From the NCBI GenBank assembly GCA_004335835.1, contig RWJK01001208.1, positions 124,001-188,000 of the forward strand: 64,000 nt of DNA, given 5' to 3'. This stretch comes from Scenedesmus sp. ARA3. Lineage: Eukaryota > Chlorophyta > Chlorophyceae > Sphaeropleales > Scenedesmaceae. The notes beneath the pieces were generated by a model. That model was not told the origin of the DNA, did not search any database, and saw only the letters and a program-made list of their open reading frames with translations. Shown piece after piece: positions 45,222-57,959 of this stretch (within the stretch, counting starts at the first letter, position 1; every line of letters begins with the position of its first letter). A program made the translations under genes and the position numbers.

Positions 45222-46327
45222 ATGCTTGCCACATCCTCACATTCAATAAAGCTTAGCAATGGGCTAAAGCTAGAAGTGTTGAAGAGCAGGGCAAAGGTGC
45301 TGCGAGCACGACACCGCAGTGTCACTCGGCACGTTGATCTGATAGCTTGATCTCAAATGCCAACCAATGGCTGTGAACGCAGAAGCCCACAACCAAGCCA
45401 CCGCTTCTGTTTGTCCATGGCTCATACCACGGAGCATGGTGCTGGCAGGTGAGCAGCAGCAGCAGTAGCAGCGGCAGCAACTGCAGCAGTTCCTGCTGCT
45501 ACTGCCTGGGACAGGCAGGGAAGAGGCACCGACAAACACGACCAGAATGGAGTGAGCAAGCAGTGTTGCTGGTAATCCACAGTTTGGACCCATTTGGCTT
45601 CAATTGTGCAACACTCTAGCCTGTCATAGCCCTTGCCAACGCTGGTCAGTCACTCCAACTGCAACCCAAAGCATCAGCCGTGCATACACGCTTGCAGCAC
45701 TCAATCCGACAGCTGCACACCAAGCGCACATCTGTCTGCATCCCTGCAGCCTCCACCTCGTGCCTGCTGCATCTGTCCTGTCAAACCCTGCGCACTCAAA
45801 ACCACAAAACCGCCGCCACCAAACACCACAAATCACCGCAGGAGCGTTTCCAGCCGTACTTTGCAGAGGCTGGATATGACAGCTGGGCAGTCAGCCTGCG
45901 CAGCCAAGGCGGCAGTGAGCGCCAGCAAGGCGTGAAAGTGGCAGGCACACTGGATAGCCACGCAGCTGACCTGGCAGAAGTGGTGCAGCAGCTGGGCGCT
46001 GCGCCAGTGATGGTGCCGCACTCATTTGGGGGCTTGATTGCACAAAAGTGAGCGGGTGCGGTGGTTGGGGGGGTTCAGTTGACTGAATGCAGCAGCGGAT
46101 GAGTTTGCATGCAGTTGTGGTAATGGCAATGGGTCTGAGACACCATGCTTGAGGGCAAGCACCAGGAGCATGTGCTTGGTGCATGGTTGGCATGGGCACA
46201 TGCAGCTTGCCAGTGCATACATGAGTCGTGCCTGACAGTGTGCTGCATCTAAACACGCACCTGTCAGACCGTACTGGTGTTGCATCTGCCACACATACCC
46301 AGGTACATCCTCGACTCAGCGCCAGCA

Positions 46328-46372
<45 letters not shown>

Positions 46373-47190
46373 CCAGCTGCGGGCTCCTTCCCCCGCCTGG
46401 CGGGCGTGGCTTTCCTGGCCAGCGTGCCACCCAGCGGCAACCGTGACCTGATCATCCGCTGGCTCAAGCGCGACCTGGTGCTCTCATGGAAGGTCACTTG
46501 GTGCGCAGCCTTGAAAACTGCTGTGTAAAATGACAGTTTAAGGCATGGTACATGCACAACTGCGCACTGTGTGTGCAGGTTTTGAGGTGTTCTGTGTTCG
46601 TGGCACTGTATTGAAAGCAGCGCCTGTGTGATGCTCTTGCCGTGTGTGCTCATTGTCAGCGACGGCGCCTATACACTCATGTTTGTTTGTTGGGTACTCA
46701 CGCTGCCCAGACAGGCCCTGAAGATGCTGACAACACAGCACCCTGCACTGAGTTTTGGCTCTTGTGCTTCCACCAGTTACAATGCTGCTTACCTTCAACG
46801 CTTTCTTAATACCGCCGATCGCCTTTGCTGCGCAGGGCGTTTGTAGGCAAGTCTTTTGCCAACAGCGTGGATGACGCCAAGTATGCCTTCTTCTCAGATG
46901 ACCTGCCTCAGGAAGATGCAGTCAGGTGAGACAAGCCAGCACTAGAGCTTGTTGCAACCAGGCTGCAACTGCTGCTCAGCAATCGTACTGGACATTCATT
47001 AACCTGATGTCGGTCTGCAGCCTTCATGCAACAGCTGGGTAAGCCAGCGACTCCACCATCAGACCTATGTGGCTTAGCTGGCATGTTGCCAAGGGCGCCG
47101 CACCCGCCCCTCTGCAGTCTAACATGCATGTCCTCAGCAGGTGTCCTCAACAAGTTGGTGCTGAAGCCTGGCAACAATCGTCCTGACGTC

Positions 47191-47241
<51 letters not shown>

Positions 47242-47857
47242 GCAGCTACCAGCAGCAGCTGGCCGCCTGCAGCCCTATCAGGCTGCTGGACCTGAAGGAC
47301 ATGCAGCAGCAGGTGCCGCTGCCTGCGCCGCCTGCCGACTGCCCTCCGGTGTTTGTGCTGGGCGGGGAGGATGATAGGGTGCTGGATGTGCAGTCATACA
47401 AGGAGCTGGCAGAGTGAGTGGACAGTGCAGCACACAAAATTGATAGTGATCTGCCCGGCCTAGCAGTGCAGTACAATGATCATGATGTACTCGTGCTGTG
47501 TTTGATGATGTTGGCAGGTACACACAGCCGTTCTGCAAGATGCCAGCAGCTGGATCTGTAGCCTTTCAAATGCATTGCTGCTACAGTCGCCACACAGATC
47601 AATCATTTGGCAAGATGATGTTGTTGCTTCCTCAGAGGCTGCACCTTGGCAGTCAGTAAGCAGGCAATTGCGATGACGCACTGACACAAATGTTGCTGAC
47701 TGTGCTGCTGTTGCTGCTGCTGTCTGCTGCTGTGTTCTGCAGCTACTATGGCACCAAGGCTGTGGTGCTGCCCAAGATGGCACATGACGTCATGCTGGAC
47801 ACGCGCTGGGAGGCAGCAGCAGATGCGCTGCGAGGCTGGCTAGACACCACATACTAG
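45222..47857 (+). CDS. alpha/beta-hydrolase fold protein (7 exons)
   Basis: Predicted 305 residues. Exons 45222-45296, 45383-45448, 45842-46047, 46303-46500, 46836-46925, 47246-47413, 47743-47857; phases agree. Landmarks: IKLSNGLKLEVL, oxyanion motif PPLLFVHGSYHGAWCW (about residues 31-46), SLRSQGGS, nucleophile elbow PHSFGG (Ser about 108), acid in GGEDDRVLD (Asp about 254-255), His about 282 in KMAHDVML. This order matches plant and algal lysophospholipase-like or esterase-like hydrolases of unknown substrate. The consensus elbow is G-x-S-x-G; here the first Gly is Pro. The cap region contains a run of about 13 Ser from an AGC repeat. The start is the first in-frame ATG; a missing 5' exon is possible because the N-terminus is short. 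Confidence 0.92.
46330..46371. repeat. AGC triplet repeat encoding poly-Ser
   Basis: About 13 pure AGC codons within exon 4 of the alpha/beta hydrolase, between conserved core and cap segments. Confidence 0.9.
47197..47240. repeat. CTG triplet tract at an intron 3' end
   Basis: About 14 CTG units end a few bases before the acceptor of exon 6 of the alpha/beta hydrolase, taking the place of the polypyrimidine tract. Confidence 0.9.
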
Positions 47858-48658
47858 CTGGAAGTCTGCGGATGGTCACCACAATACGGTATTGTTGCTA
47901 TGTACAGTTAGGGCTTGATTCGTAACATGGTGACGGTGATACTACGTCCGCTCTGTTACATACCAACGCAGCAACCGTTGCAGCTGCAGGAGTGAACCGG
48001 CTTATAATAAGCTGGTTCAGGCTATACCTCAATGACCCACATCAAACAAGCGACTGCTGCAAATCAAAGCGGCGCAGCTGGTCATAAGCTGCCATGACGG
48101 CAAGCATCTGAAATGCCTGAACCCCTGGCCAGTGCATGCCCTGTGCACGCTGACAGTGCATGCCCTGTGCACGCTGACAGTGCATGCCCTGTGCACGCTG
48201 ACAGTAGGCAAGCAACAGACAATCAAGATGCATACGTGCGCCGCACACTAGGCGGCATGGCATCAGCTAAATTTAAACCAGCACAACCTTCAGTGAGCGC
48301 CAGCAGGCTGACAGTCACCAGACAGCATATCGATAGGGATATCCCTACAACCTTGCCCTAGCTTCACAAATTCAACTCTGCAGCATTGTATTGTGTTCAG
48401 CACTGCAACCAGCAGCGGGGGGTACCTGTGTCAACCCTTTCGAAAGAGACCCTGCTTGCATGCCGCAATGCACACGCTGCACACTGCCGTGGCACAGCGA
48501 CAGTACCAGGCTGCAGCACACACATGCGCAACAATTGCAGGACATGTCACTAAACTATCCCACGCCTGACACCAGCACCGTTGCTGAGCATTTAAGTGAC
48601 AGGCTGGAGCAGCGCTGAGCATCCAGTCTGACTGCCCTGCAGCCATCGGGTGCTGAAG
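47858..48658. other. spacer between converging genes
   Basis: Lies between the 3' ends of the alpha/beta hydrolase (plus) and uS13 (minus). Contains the 24-bp tandem repeat and no recognisable exon. Confidence 0.6.
48133..48204. repeat. three exact 24-bp tandem repeats
   Basis: Unit starts TGCATGCCCTGTGCACGC. Three identical copies with no spacer, in the 3' spacer between two converging genes. Confidence 0.95.
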
Positions 48659-49898
48659 TTACTTGACATCATACATTATGTGCCGCTTGAACTTGCGTGA
48701 TGTCTGTGCATTGCAGCCGGTCTTCTGGCCGCGCACTGGCAGGCCTAGGCTGTGCCGCTTGCCCCTGCAGGACATGAGGCAGTAGCACAGGTGGATTGCT
48801 GTTGCTTGTGGAACCATAAAACAGGCGCAGACAGCGGCAAGTGCATGCAGCAAGCCGGCAATGCAGGCATAGCCACACAGCAGACATGCGTTGCTGTGCA
48901 GCGTCCGCAGCCTGCACTGGTGCTGCACACTGCATCGGTTGGCGCGCACAACCACGGCATCTGCTGCGCAACAGCACGCTGTTGGCACTTCGTTGAAAAG
49001 TGCTGCATGCAAGCGCTGCTGTTGGCTGCTGTTGCTGTTCGTGGTGTGGTGCAGTAAAGCACTGCCAAAAGTAGCAGCAGCAGCACCAGCAGCAGCAGCG
49101 CCGCACCTGTAGGTCTTTGCGTCTATGAGCCGCACGATGTCGTCCCTGATGGAGCGCTTGAGCTCATCGCCTACCTTGTAGCGCTCGTTGATGAGCGCCA
49201 CCACCTAGGCAGCGGGACGTTGTTACAGCATGTTACAAGGAATGTTATGATGCAGGTTTTATGGTTGAGAGTAGGTGGGTTATTGTGCTATGGAGGATGT
49301 GGCGAGTAGGGTCTGCTGCACAGCAGGCTGGTTGCTGCAATGCAGGTGGGGCGCGTGCCGGATACCACAGCACAGCTGCTGATGCAGCTGCTGTGCAAGC
49401 CCTGCTGCTTGAAAAACTGACAGTGAGCTTGCTACTACCCGCTGTGCAGCTGCGGCAGCAACACTTGTGTTGAGTGGATGCTTGCAGGGCTAGGGATGCA
49501 CTCACGCAGCAGCTGTATGCAGGTTGTGTATGCAAGGATGGCACCCGGCCGCTGCCGCCATGCTTACTGCACCCCGTGTGTCCTGCTGTGGCCCAACACC
49601 AGAGTGCAGGATCTCCGTCTGCTGCTGCTGTTGCTGCAGCAACCAGTTGCTACAGCAGTGTACCTCAGCAGCCACCTGCTGGCCTGCAGCTAGCCTGGCT
49701 GCGGTGCTGCTGCTGCTGTGGCTCTCTCACCTGCTGCACATGGTGTGCCTTCAAGTCAGCCACGCGTGCCTCCTTGCTAATGCCAATCTCTTCTGCAATG
49801 GCTAGCCCCTGTGCTCGGCCGATGCCAAAGATGCGGCCAACTGCCAGGTAGAAGCGCGATGCATCCGGCAGCACTGTCTTGGCTATGACCAGCGGCAT
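48659..49898 (-). CDS. organellar small-subunit ribosomal protein uS13 (3 exons)
   Basis: Predicted 123 residues, close to bacterial S13. Minus-strand exons 49898-49731, 49204-49107, 48764-48659. Features: GRIFGIGRAQGLAIAEEIGI (helix-two-turns-helix region), VADLKAHHVQQ, ERYKVGDELKRSIRDDIVRL, YRGKRHSLGLPVRGQKTGCN and a basic tail. uS13 sits in the small-subunit head and contacts 16S-type rRNA and the tRNAs. The bacterial-type GLPVRGQ box points to an organelle. I favour the mitochondrion because of the divergent tail (RKFKRHIMYDVK), but the plastid cannot be excluded. No clear targeting extension precedes the first Met. Confidence 0.94.
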
Positions 49899-50796
49899 TG
49901 TGTAGTGCTGCTGCTGCAGCCTGCGCCCTGCAGCCTCTCACTGCAGGGCGATGAGGTATGTGTGTGATGCTGGTTTATGAGCTGAATGTGGTGAGATCTG
50001 GGTGTCTGTAAAGGTAGGGGCAAGCACAGGGTGTGCTGCTGCTGCTGCTGCTGCTGCTGTTGCTGCTGTCCCTGCTGCAGGCCTGCTGCAGCGTGCAAAC
50101 GTGCGTGTTTATGTTTAAGAAGTAGTTCGGGTCGAGGTAAAGGCGGCCGTGCTCAGGTTGTGATCAACCTGCTGCTCCTCAGCACGCATGCAGTTTGGGT
50201 AACACACAAGAATCGTGAGCGTGCGATGCGTAAAAAAAACACCAGAAGTAGCAACACGTTCAATGATGCATAGTGAAGCGTTGCTGGCTGTGCAGGAGTC
50301 TCAAAGTGACAAGCATATGTCACCAGCAGGGTTCTTTAGCAGCCAACAACAGCATAATATCGTTTTGCAATTCTTATCTTACGTACCAGTTACACCAATA
50401 ATGGTCAAGGACGGTGACGAGCATACACAAAGTTCCCAACACTCTGCAGTACGTGCACGCTGCTTATCAGCTGCCTTCGCGTCCGGAAACGTTACTTCAA
50501 ACATTTTTCAACATTCTTACGCAGTAGCCTGAGCCTTCTGACACTTTCCGAGCCACGAAAGTGGGACAGTACAGTACTGCTCAGCACCAGCAGTGCTGGT
50601 GTCACCAGCATCAGCTGACAGTGTCAGCCTGACACTGGCACTACATGCTTGCTCCGGCAGCCTAAAGAAGAGCCAGAGAGACAGGCAGCGATTTGCACTT
50701 CCTCATGTCATCTGACTGACCTGTGCACTGTCAGAGAGTGCACAGCAGGAGAGCGCCAGTGCCAGCAGCTTGCTTGCATCCAGGAAAAGCACATCA
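49899..50796. promoter_or_regulatory. head-to-head upstream region of uS13 and CFAP206
   Basis: About 900 bases between divergent start codons. Holds a CTG run near 50035-50070 and otherwise no recognised element. Both promoters should lie here. The length allows two separate promoters rather than one shared. Confidence 0.4.
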
Positions 50797-53700
50797 ATGG
50801 AGTCAAACTTGAAGGACGTCACGACTGCTGCGCTTCGCATATGTCGTCAGCAAGGCTCACAGGTACGATTCCGCTAAGCGCACGGTTACAGCGTCACACA
50901 CTGCACGGTGCAGTGCAGCTGCCATGCACCTCATCGTCAGCATGTGCAACTGCAAACCCCAACTCTCACCAGCCAGCGGGCATGGGTGCAGTAGCAAAAT
51001 GCATGAATCAAGTACACAGTACTACAGCAGCATGCAAGCATTACACCATAGCTTAGAGCCTGTTCTCGTTGTGTGCCCTCAAACCACCTCCAGGCTGATA
51101 TCCTGGAGGTGGCCTATGCAGCATGCTTACTGGAAGAGCAGGGCAGCTGGGGAGCAGCGCCCAGCAGCAGCACACAGCAGCTATCCCTGCGCACCAGCAA
51201 CCCTAGCGTCAGAAGCAGCAGCTGCGGAATCAGCAGCAGCGGCGCTAGCAGTCACGGCAACAGCAGGCTGCCAGATGAGGCTCTGGCTGTCATGGCTGAA
51301 AAGTTGGCACAGCAGGTGCTGCAACTGCAAGACCCTGCTGCAGCAGCAACAGCACAGCTGCAGGTGAGTTGCTTCCTGCAAGCCGGGCATAGTGCTGAAC
51401 AATGCTCACTGATAAGGTGGCGTTATATGCAAACAGGAATCACAGGCTGATGTGAAGCCGTCAACAGCCGTTGCTCGCCTGCATATGCAGCACCTCTTTT
51501 GTACCCGATGCTACATCACTGTCCTGTGACCTGTCCTGCAAGCCAACAACAGCTGCACTTCACCTGACTGTGCTATTCCCTGCAGCTAACCCTGGAGCGC
51601 AGCTACAAGCAGCAGCAAGACAAGGTGGAAGCAGAGCAGGCGCAGCACGCAGCAGACGCCAACCGCCTCGCAGCAGCTGTCGCATACCGCAAAGTCAACC
51701 TGCAGATAGCCGGCCTGCAGGACTACCAGTCGGTCTTTGAAGGCGTTGTTGACTACGTGTGCTGTGTGATGGGGGTGGCAGCAAGGGCAAAGGCTGAGCC
51801 TGCTGCTAGTGCGCAGGTGTCAGCTGCTGTTGAGAGCGCGTTCCCGCTGTCTGGAGTTGCATACTTCCTGACGCTTCCTGCACAGGAGAGGCTGCAGCAG
51901 GTGGGAGTCATGGGAGCTGCTGTGGGGCGAGTGCTTGCAGGAACATGAATGTTTGGGTTGTCCAGGCCCGTGTGCATGTGCATGGCTAGATGGAGGCAGC
52001 AGCATGGCTTGTGCTTGACAGCTGGCAGCACTGCAGCTGCAGCTGCAGCTGCAACATAGCGCCAGCAGTCTGAAGAGTTGGAGGTGCCATGGATGGGTGT
52101 GGGAGCCGCTTGCAGCGGCTTGCAGGAAGCAGCGTGGGGTGGCCTGCAGGTAGCATTGTGCTGCTGCTTGCTGGAAGCTATGTTGTTTTGTGTGTTACTG
52201 GCTGCATCCGGTGTACATCGCACACTACAGCAGCAAAGGACAGCATCTTTCCTGCAGTGCTCTCCATGCAGGTTTGATTGACTGTCCTGCTCTGCCTGCG
52301 TTCCTGCAACTGCTGCTTCCCGTGTACTCGTACAGATGGAGGCGCTGGCACATGTGACGTGCGGCATCTGCCTGCACAACACAGCAGCAGGAGCAGCCGC
52401 TGGCCCGCCGCTGCTGCCGCCCTCAGCAGCGACGCAGCTGCCGCAAGCGCAGCACCTGCTTGCGGCCATCCAAGGGGCAACTGCAGAAGCAGAGGCAGCC
52501 ATGGCCTACTACAACAGCACGAGCACAGCATCAAGCAGCAGCAGTGGCAGTGGTGGCAGGCCTGTGTTGGGTGCTGCGCTGTTCTGCTGCCAGGCTGCGG
52601 TGTCGTTGAGGCGTCTGGCTGCTGACTTGGCTGGTGGCATCAGCTGCTGCCATGCGCTGGATGAGGGCGTGGCTGCGGCACTGGCACAGGTACGTTTGTG
52701 AATGTGTTTGTGCGTTCGTGCCTGCGTGCATGCCTGCGTGTGTTGGACAGCAAGCGAATGTGGCTGACTGCAAGCTTGTGGTGTTGAACCTGATGGGTCC
52801 ATGCTGCATGAAAGCGGACCAGGTGGTAGGGCAGGTCGTGCAACAGCATGCGCTGCGCCTGTGGCTGTTGACCTGATCTGTGATGTTGTGTCTTGCAGGC
52901 GTCCCAGGTTGTCTCCAACAGCGTGTCTGGCGTGGCCAAGGCTGCGGTGTTCCCGCTGTTTGAGTCGGCAGGGCGGCTGCACCTTGCGCTGACAGGTGAG
53001 TAGCGCATGACTTGCACCTGACAGGGCAGCAGCTGAAGTTAGACGAGGCGCGCTGCTTGTCTGCCTGTCGCCAACACGCCGTGCGCTCGTTGGCACTGCA
53101 TTAAGTGATGCTGCACTACTAGCAGTGTTGGCTATGTTGCAGCTTCCGGGCTTCACAGCTTGCCGTATGGGCACACCTGCTCAGCATAGCATGCGTGTGT
53201 GTCACATTTCTGACTGCTGCAGGCGAGCTGCGGCTGCTGCTGGTGCGCGCCCGCCTGTGGGAGGACGCCTGCGCTGCGCTCAGCACAGCAGCCTCAGATT
53301 CTGCAGCAGGCGTGCCCAGGGTGCTGGGCTTCAAGGGTCCCAGGGCAGGCCGGCAGAGCTGCGGCTTCTCATGCACGGGCCAAGTAGCAACAGCAGCTGG
53401 GGTGGCTGCTGTTGGTGCAGCTGCCTGCAGCGCGCTGAGTGAGGCAGAGGCAGCAAGCCTGCCAGCATCCATGCAGTATGTGCCACCAGGCGCAGCAGCA
53501 GCAGCAGCAGCAGACGAGGCGCATGGCGCAGAGGGTGCAGCAGAGGGCGAGGCTGCGGGCCAGCTTGCGCTTGCAGGCATGTGCCCAGTCAGCATCGCAG
53601 GCAGTGTGGCTGCTGGCGCTGGTGGTGTGCCTAATGGCGATGGCAGCGCAGTGCTGGTGGCGCAGCTGGCCAACCCAGCTGTTGGATGTGTCAGGTGAGT

Positions 53701-54754
53701 TCAGCTGTGTATGGACAGCTAGTCCAGCAATTACACAGGTTGCCATGTGCCGCGCCATGCAGAAACTGCTTGTTCACAAGTGGCGCACAGCGCCTCAAGT
53801 GCATATTGTTAAGATTGCTGGTGCAATTTTCATTTATTTTCACTTTCAGCCGCTGTGCTGCAAACCTCATGCTGCCGCAGGTATGGCGGGTCCTTGTATG
53901 GCTTCAGCAGCACGGCAGCGCTGCAGGCCTTTGCAGACGCGCCAGCCACCACGCTGGATGCAGTGCGCGTGGCAGTGCGCAATGCGCCACTGCTGGCACA
54001 CATGCTGGGCCTCACCAGCATGGCAGCAGCAGAAGCCGCAGCAGGGCCAGGTGCAGCTAGCAGGGTGGGGTCAGCAGGCTCAGGCGGCAGCAGAGCCAGC
54101 AGCCGGGCAGATGGGAGTGCAGGTGGCAGTGCAAGTGGTGGCGCATGTGCGGTGCTGCCGCTGCGGCGGCTGATGGCGCTGCTGTCGGCGGCGGCGGTGA
54201 AGGTTGACGCTGAGACGCAGACGCTCACGCACTTCAGTGAGCGGCACATCGACGTGAACTACGAGTGGAACGAGTGGGCGCTGCGCAGGAGGGTAAGTGG
54301 CCAGGGCCAGGGCGGGTCGGGTCGGGGATAGTGCTGCCCTTCTGTCTAGTGCGATGTGTTTGCAGCTGGCGCATGTGCTTTGGGGGTTGGGCGTCATGCC
54401 GCATCATTTGCGTTTGGGTCCAACATGTTTATCAGGCGCTGTCGCTCTACTTGGCAACTGGTTGCCCTTGCTGTGGCATTGCGCTGACTGCTGTTGCTGT
54501 TGTTGGCAGACGATCTGCCTTTGCATGCAAGCGTGCGAGCGAAATGGTCGGCAAAGGATGTATCCGACTAGGACAGTGATGAACAACTGCCTGTCGTGCC
54601 GTGCAGGTCATTGCGCTGGCCAACCTGCGCACCAAGGCCACGCACAGCGCGCAGACGGCGCTGAGCCACTTCAGGCGCGACGGCGACAGCCAGACCTGGC
54701 AGCCCAAGGCAGCGGCGGCACAGACAAAGGTGAGGCGTACACTGTCGCGACCCT

Positions 54755-54787
<33 letters not shown>

Positions 54788-55031
54788 GCGGCATGTGGAC
54801 TCTACCAAGTGACGGTGCTTGAAGAACGCCAATGCACAGCCGCGTCTCAGCCAACAACACCGCTGAGTGCTGCCTGTGTGTTGGTGTCGTCTGCTGTGGC
54901 CGCAGGTCACCAAGGGCAGCAGCATGCCGCGCAAGCTGCGCTACGTAGCGGGGCTGCGTGGCGCACCGGAGACGGCCAAGATGAAGGTGGTGGCGCTGGA
55001 GCTGGACATCGGGCAGACACACCAGTTCTGA
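50797..55031 (+). CDS. CFAP206: CFAP206 (FAP206), radial-spoke/central-apparatus ciliary protein (9 exons)
   Basis: Predicted 744 residues. Exons 50797-50862, 51094-51363, 51586-51900, 52336-52689, 52899-52995, 53223-53694, 53881-54292, 54607-54729, 54906-55031; every phase agrees. The first exon gives MESNLKDVTTAALRICRQQG, joining ADILEVAYAACLLEEQ. Diagnostic C-terminal landmarks: DVNYEWNEWALRRR, then VIALANLRTKATHSAQTALS, then YVAGLRGAPETAKMKV, which match human CFAP206. Known role (Tetrahymena FAP206): docks radial spoke 2 and dynein c to the doublet microtubule. Ala/Gly/Ser-rich insertions make it longer than the animal protein (about 620). An MxCPVS-type segment (about 53580) matches the DUF region before the NPAVGCVRYGG segment. 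Confidence 0.95.
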
Positions 55032-55327
55032 GCGTGACCCCAGGAAGGATTCTACCAGCAGCTTCTATGATGCTCCCAGGCTGCACTTTGCAGCTGGTTG
55101 TGTCTTGAGGATGATACGTTGCGGTACATTGCTCCACTCAACCAAGGAGTGGGAACCCCAATCAGGAGGCAATGAGAGGCTTATATGAGGATACGTTAGC
55201 AAGCAGTGCTTGCAGCAGTAGACAGTGCTGAGCCTGGAGTTCTGCTTGGTTGGTTGAGCCTGAGCCTGGCTGCACTGCCAGTGCGCTGCGGCGCGATCGC
55301 AATCGTGGAGTGCGTGGAATGTTTTGT

Positions 55328-55358
<31 letters not shown>
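55328..55358. repeat. GAT/ATG trinucleotide microsatellite
   Basis: About ten uninterrupted ATG/GAT units, flanked on both sides by the word GTTTTGTA. Confidence 0.9.
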
Positions 55359-55359
<1 letters not shown>

Positions 55360-55364
55360 TGTTT

Positions 55365-55369
55365 TGTAA
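55365..55369 (+). terminator. possible TGTAA poly(A) signal for CFAP206
   Basis: TGTAA 334 bases past the stop and immediately after the GAT microsatellite. Confidence 0.4.
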
Positions 55370-56054
55370 AGGTGACAACTTTCACATCAGCGGCACAGGC
55401 AGAGTTGGCTTTCACAGAGCCCTGTCCGGCTGACATGAGGAATAAGGGGCCATAGCTGTTGAAGGGATCGCTGGTTGCACGGCTGCTGGTGTAAAGTGCA
55501 GGCGCGTCCAAGGTTACCCGGCGGTGTACACACACGTGTAACATATACGAGTCCAACGTTATTCACAGCAAACTGCTTTAGTACTGGTGGCACTGTTGCG
55601 GGCCACTGCTGGCACTGCTGCTTGCCAGTAGATGACAGCTTCGACTCACAGTTACACAACTCACAGCGTCCAAAGCTGTCACTAGAGGTTGGTGCTTGCT
55701 GCACTATCGGAGACTGTGTCAGCTGCAGCTGATAGCCTCTGAAGCACAGTACAATCCATAGACCCCAAGTTCGCCCAGTACAACTGCACTTGCCAGTCAA
55801 GAGACGGCGTGTACATGATTCTGGCGTCGAGCAACAAGGAGTTGCATGCAACATGATCAAAGTCTTGAGCAAGCTGGTGCACAGAGTTGCTGAGGCCCAT
55901 CTCTCAGGGCCTGCTTGGCTTTGACCACATGCTGCAGGAAGACCTCAGCCAATCTCACGAAAGAATCCCTGCCAAAATACGTCACTGCACAACTAATAGA
56001 GGGCTACACAGCTGCTGGGCGTTTCCTGGCTGTGCCCTGAGAGGCCTTGCGGCT

Positions 56055-57924
56055 TCAGCTGCCATCTGCCCCAGACTCCACCTGCGGCTGCTTCCCTGCC
56101 TTGCTGGATGCAATCACAGCCTCACAATCCTCAGCTGCTGCTGCTGCTGCTTCCGCTGCTGGCTGCGCCCCTTTCTTCCTGCTCTTGGGTGCTGCCTTGG
56201 CGCGCTGCTGCGCCGGCTTTGCTGCGCGTGTCTTTGCCGCACCAGCAGGCACAAGCGCTAGTGCTGCGCCTGCATCAGCTGCACCTTGCGGCCCTTGTGC
56301 ATCTGCATTCGCATCAGCGCCAGCACCACTGCTGGTGCTGCTGCTGCTGCTGCTGGCGAGCATGTGCATGCCGCCATCCAGCTGCACAACATCACGCAGG
56401 GGACCCTGCTGCAGTGGGCCAGACTGATTGGCAGGGCCTGCCTTGCCGCGGCCTGGCCCTGGCGCCTGCTCTGCGCCCCAGCCGCAGCCCCAGGCAGCTA
56501 TCAGCAGCGCCTCTGCCCTGCCATGGTCCTTCTTGCGGCTGCATGGTAACGGCGTGCAAGCAGTGCAACGTGCTCAGATTGGGCTCAGATTGCACAATGA
56601 GAGGATGGAAGGCGATGTGCATTGATGAGCATCACCTCACAAGAGCTTCATCACTACCATACATTAAGCATCCCTCCTTGACTACACTGCTGCCATTGCT
56701 GCATGCCCATACACCGACAGCAACACAAGCAGCACACAACCAGCACCACCAGGGTCACCGCTTGCATCACCGCACGCATCAGCTTGCCGCCAGCCAGCCC
56801 ACCTGATGATGTGCTGCTGGCACTGCCCCACCGCAGCAAACAGCCGTCTAGCCAGCGCCCTGCTGTCATCCTTGTCAGCCTTCAGCAGCCCTAGGCCCTT
56901 CTTCCAGTGCTTGGCATGCACACTGCACACCTCAAACCCTAGCGCCAGCAGCACCGCCTGCCAGGCCCCTATGCTGTAACCCTGCGCTAATGTGGATAGG
57001 CTGCCGTTGGTTGGCATGATGCTGGAGACCTCCAGGAAGGCACGCAGCAGCGGCGGCTGCATGCTGCTGCTGCTGCCGTCTGTTTGTGCTGCTGCTTGCT
57101 GCTGCGGGTACTGCTGCAGCCGCAGCATCCTGATGAGTGCGATGACGCGAGGGACATCCAGCCGCCTGCTTGGCAAGTAGCACAACACACGCAACAACAA
57201 CTCCAGGTGCTCAGTAGCAGCGTGGGTGATTGAGGTACAAGGACAGTGTGCGACGTACAGCATTGCTTCACTGTAATCTGTGCATATCGGAGCACCACAC
57301 AGCAGCTTGACGGGACTGCTGAGGACAGCAGACATGTCAGCGCCACCCTGCTACAGCCGGCGTCATTGCCCGCTGCTGCTCACCGCCTGTAGCGCTGCGG
57401 CGCCGACTTGCTTTTCTTCTGCAGTGGAATCACCTCCACAGGCATGTCATACACTGACACAGACGCAGACTGCAGGTCTACCCCAAACAGTGGCTGCTGC
57501 TGCTGCTGCTGCTGGCTGGTGCTGCTGCTGCTGCTGCCACTGCTGCTGCTGCAGCTGTCAGGGAGCAGCTGCGCATATGGCAGCAGGTCTGCTGCTACCA
57601 CAGCAATAGCGCCATTTGTGTCAGGATCAATGCCTAGGAGCAACACCTTGTGGGCCTGCTGCTGTTGCTGATGGTTGCCTTGATACTGCTTCAGCTGCTG
57701 CTGCTGCAGCAGCCAATGCTCGTCCTGGTCATCATCAATGAGTGCTGCACTGGCTGAATCAGCAGGAGCCGCTGCCTCAACCGCCTGCAGCTGCCGCCGC
57801 AAATTGCGCTGGCTGCTGCTGCTTGCATTGCTGTCTATGCTGCACCCCTGCATCTGCTCACTCTGGTCGCAAAACATCTCACTGATTGCAGCATCTGCTC
57901 GCCGCCTTCTGCGCCGGCCACTGG

Positions 57925-57959
<35 letters not shown>

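Larger units (their letters stand above)
55032..56054. other. spacer between converging CFAP206 and MOC1
   Basis: Holds the CFAP206 3' leader with a possible poly(A) motif, a GAT microsatellite, and the MOC1 3' side. No exon was recognised. Confidence 0.6.

Noticed and set aside
46303..46492. Exon 4 of the alpha/beta hydrolase ending at 46492
   Set aside because: That donor (GTCACT) is poor and its phase does not fit exon 5. Ending at 46500 with GTGCGC restores phase and a family-like VTWAFVGKSFA segment.
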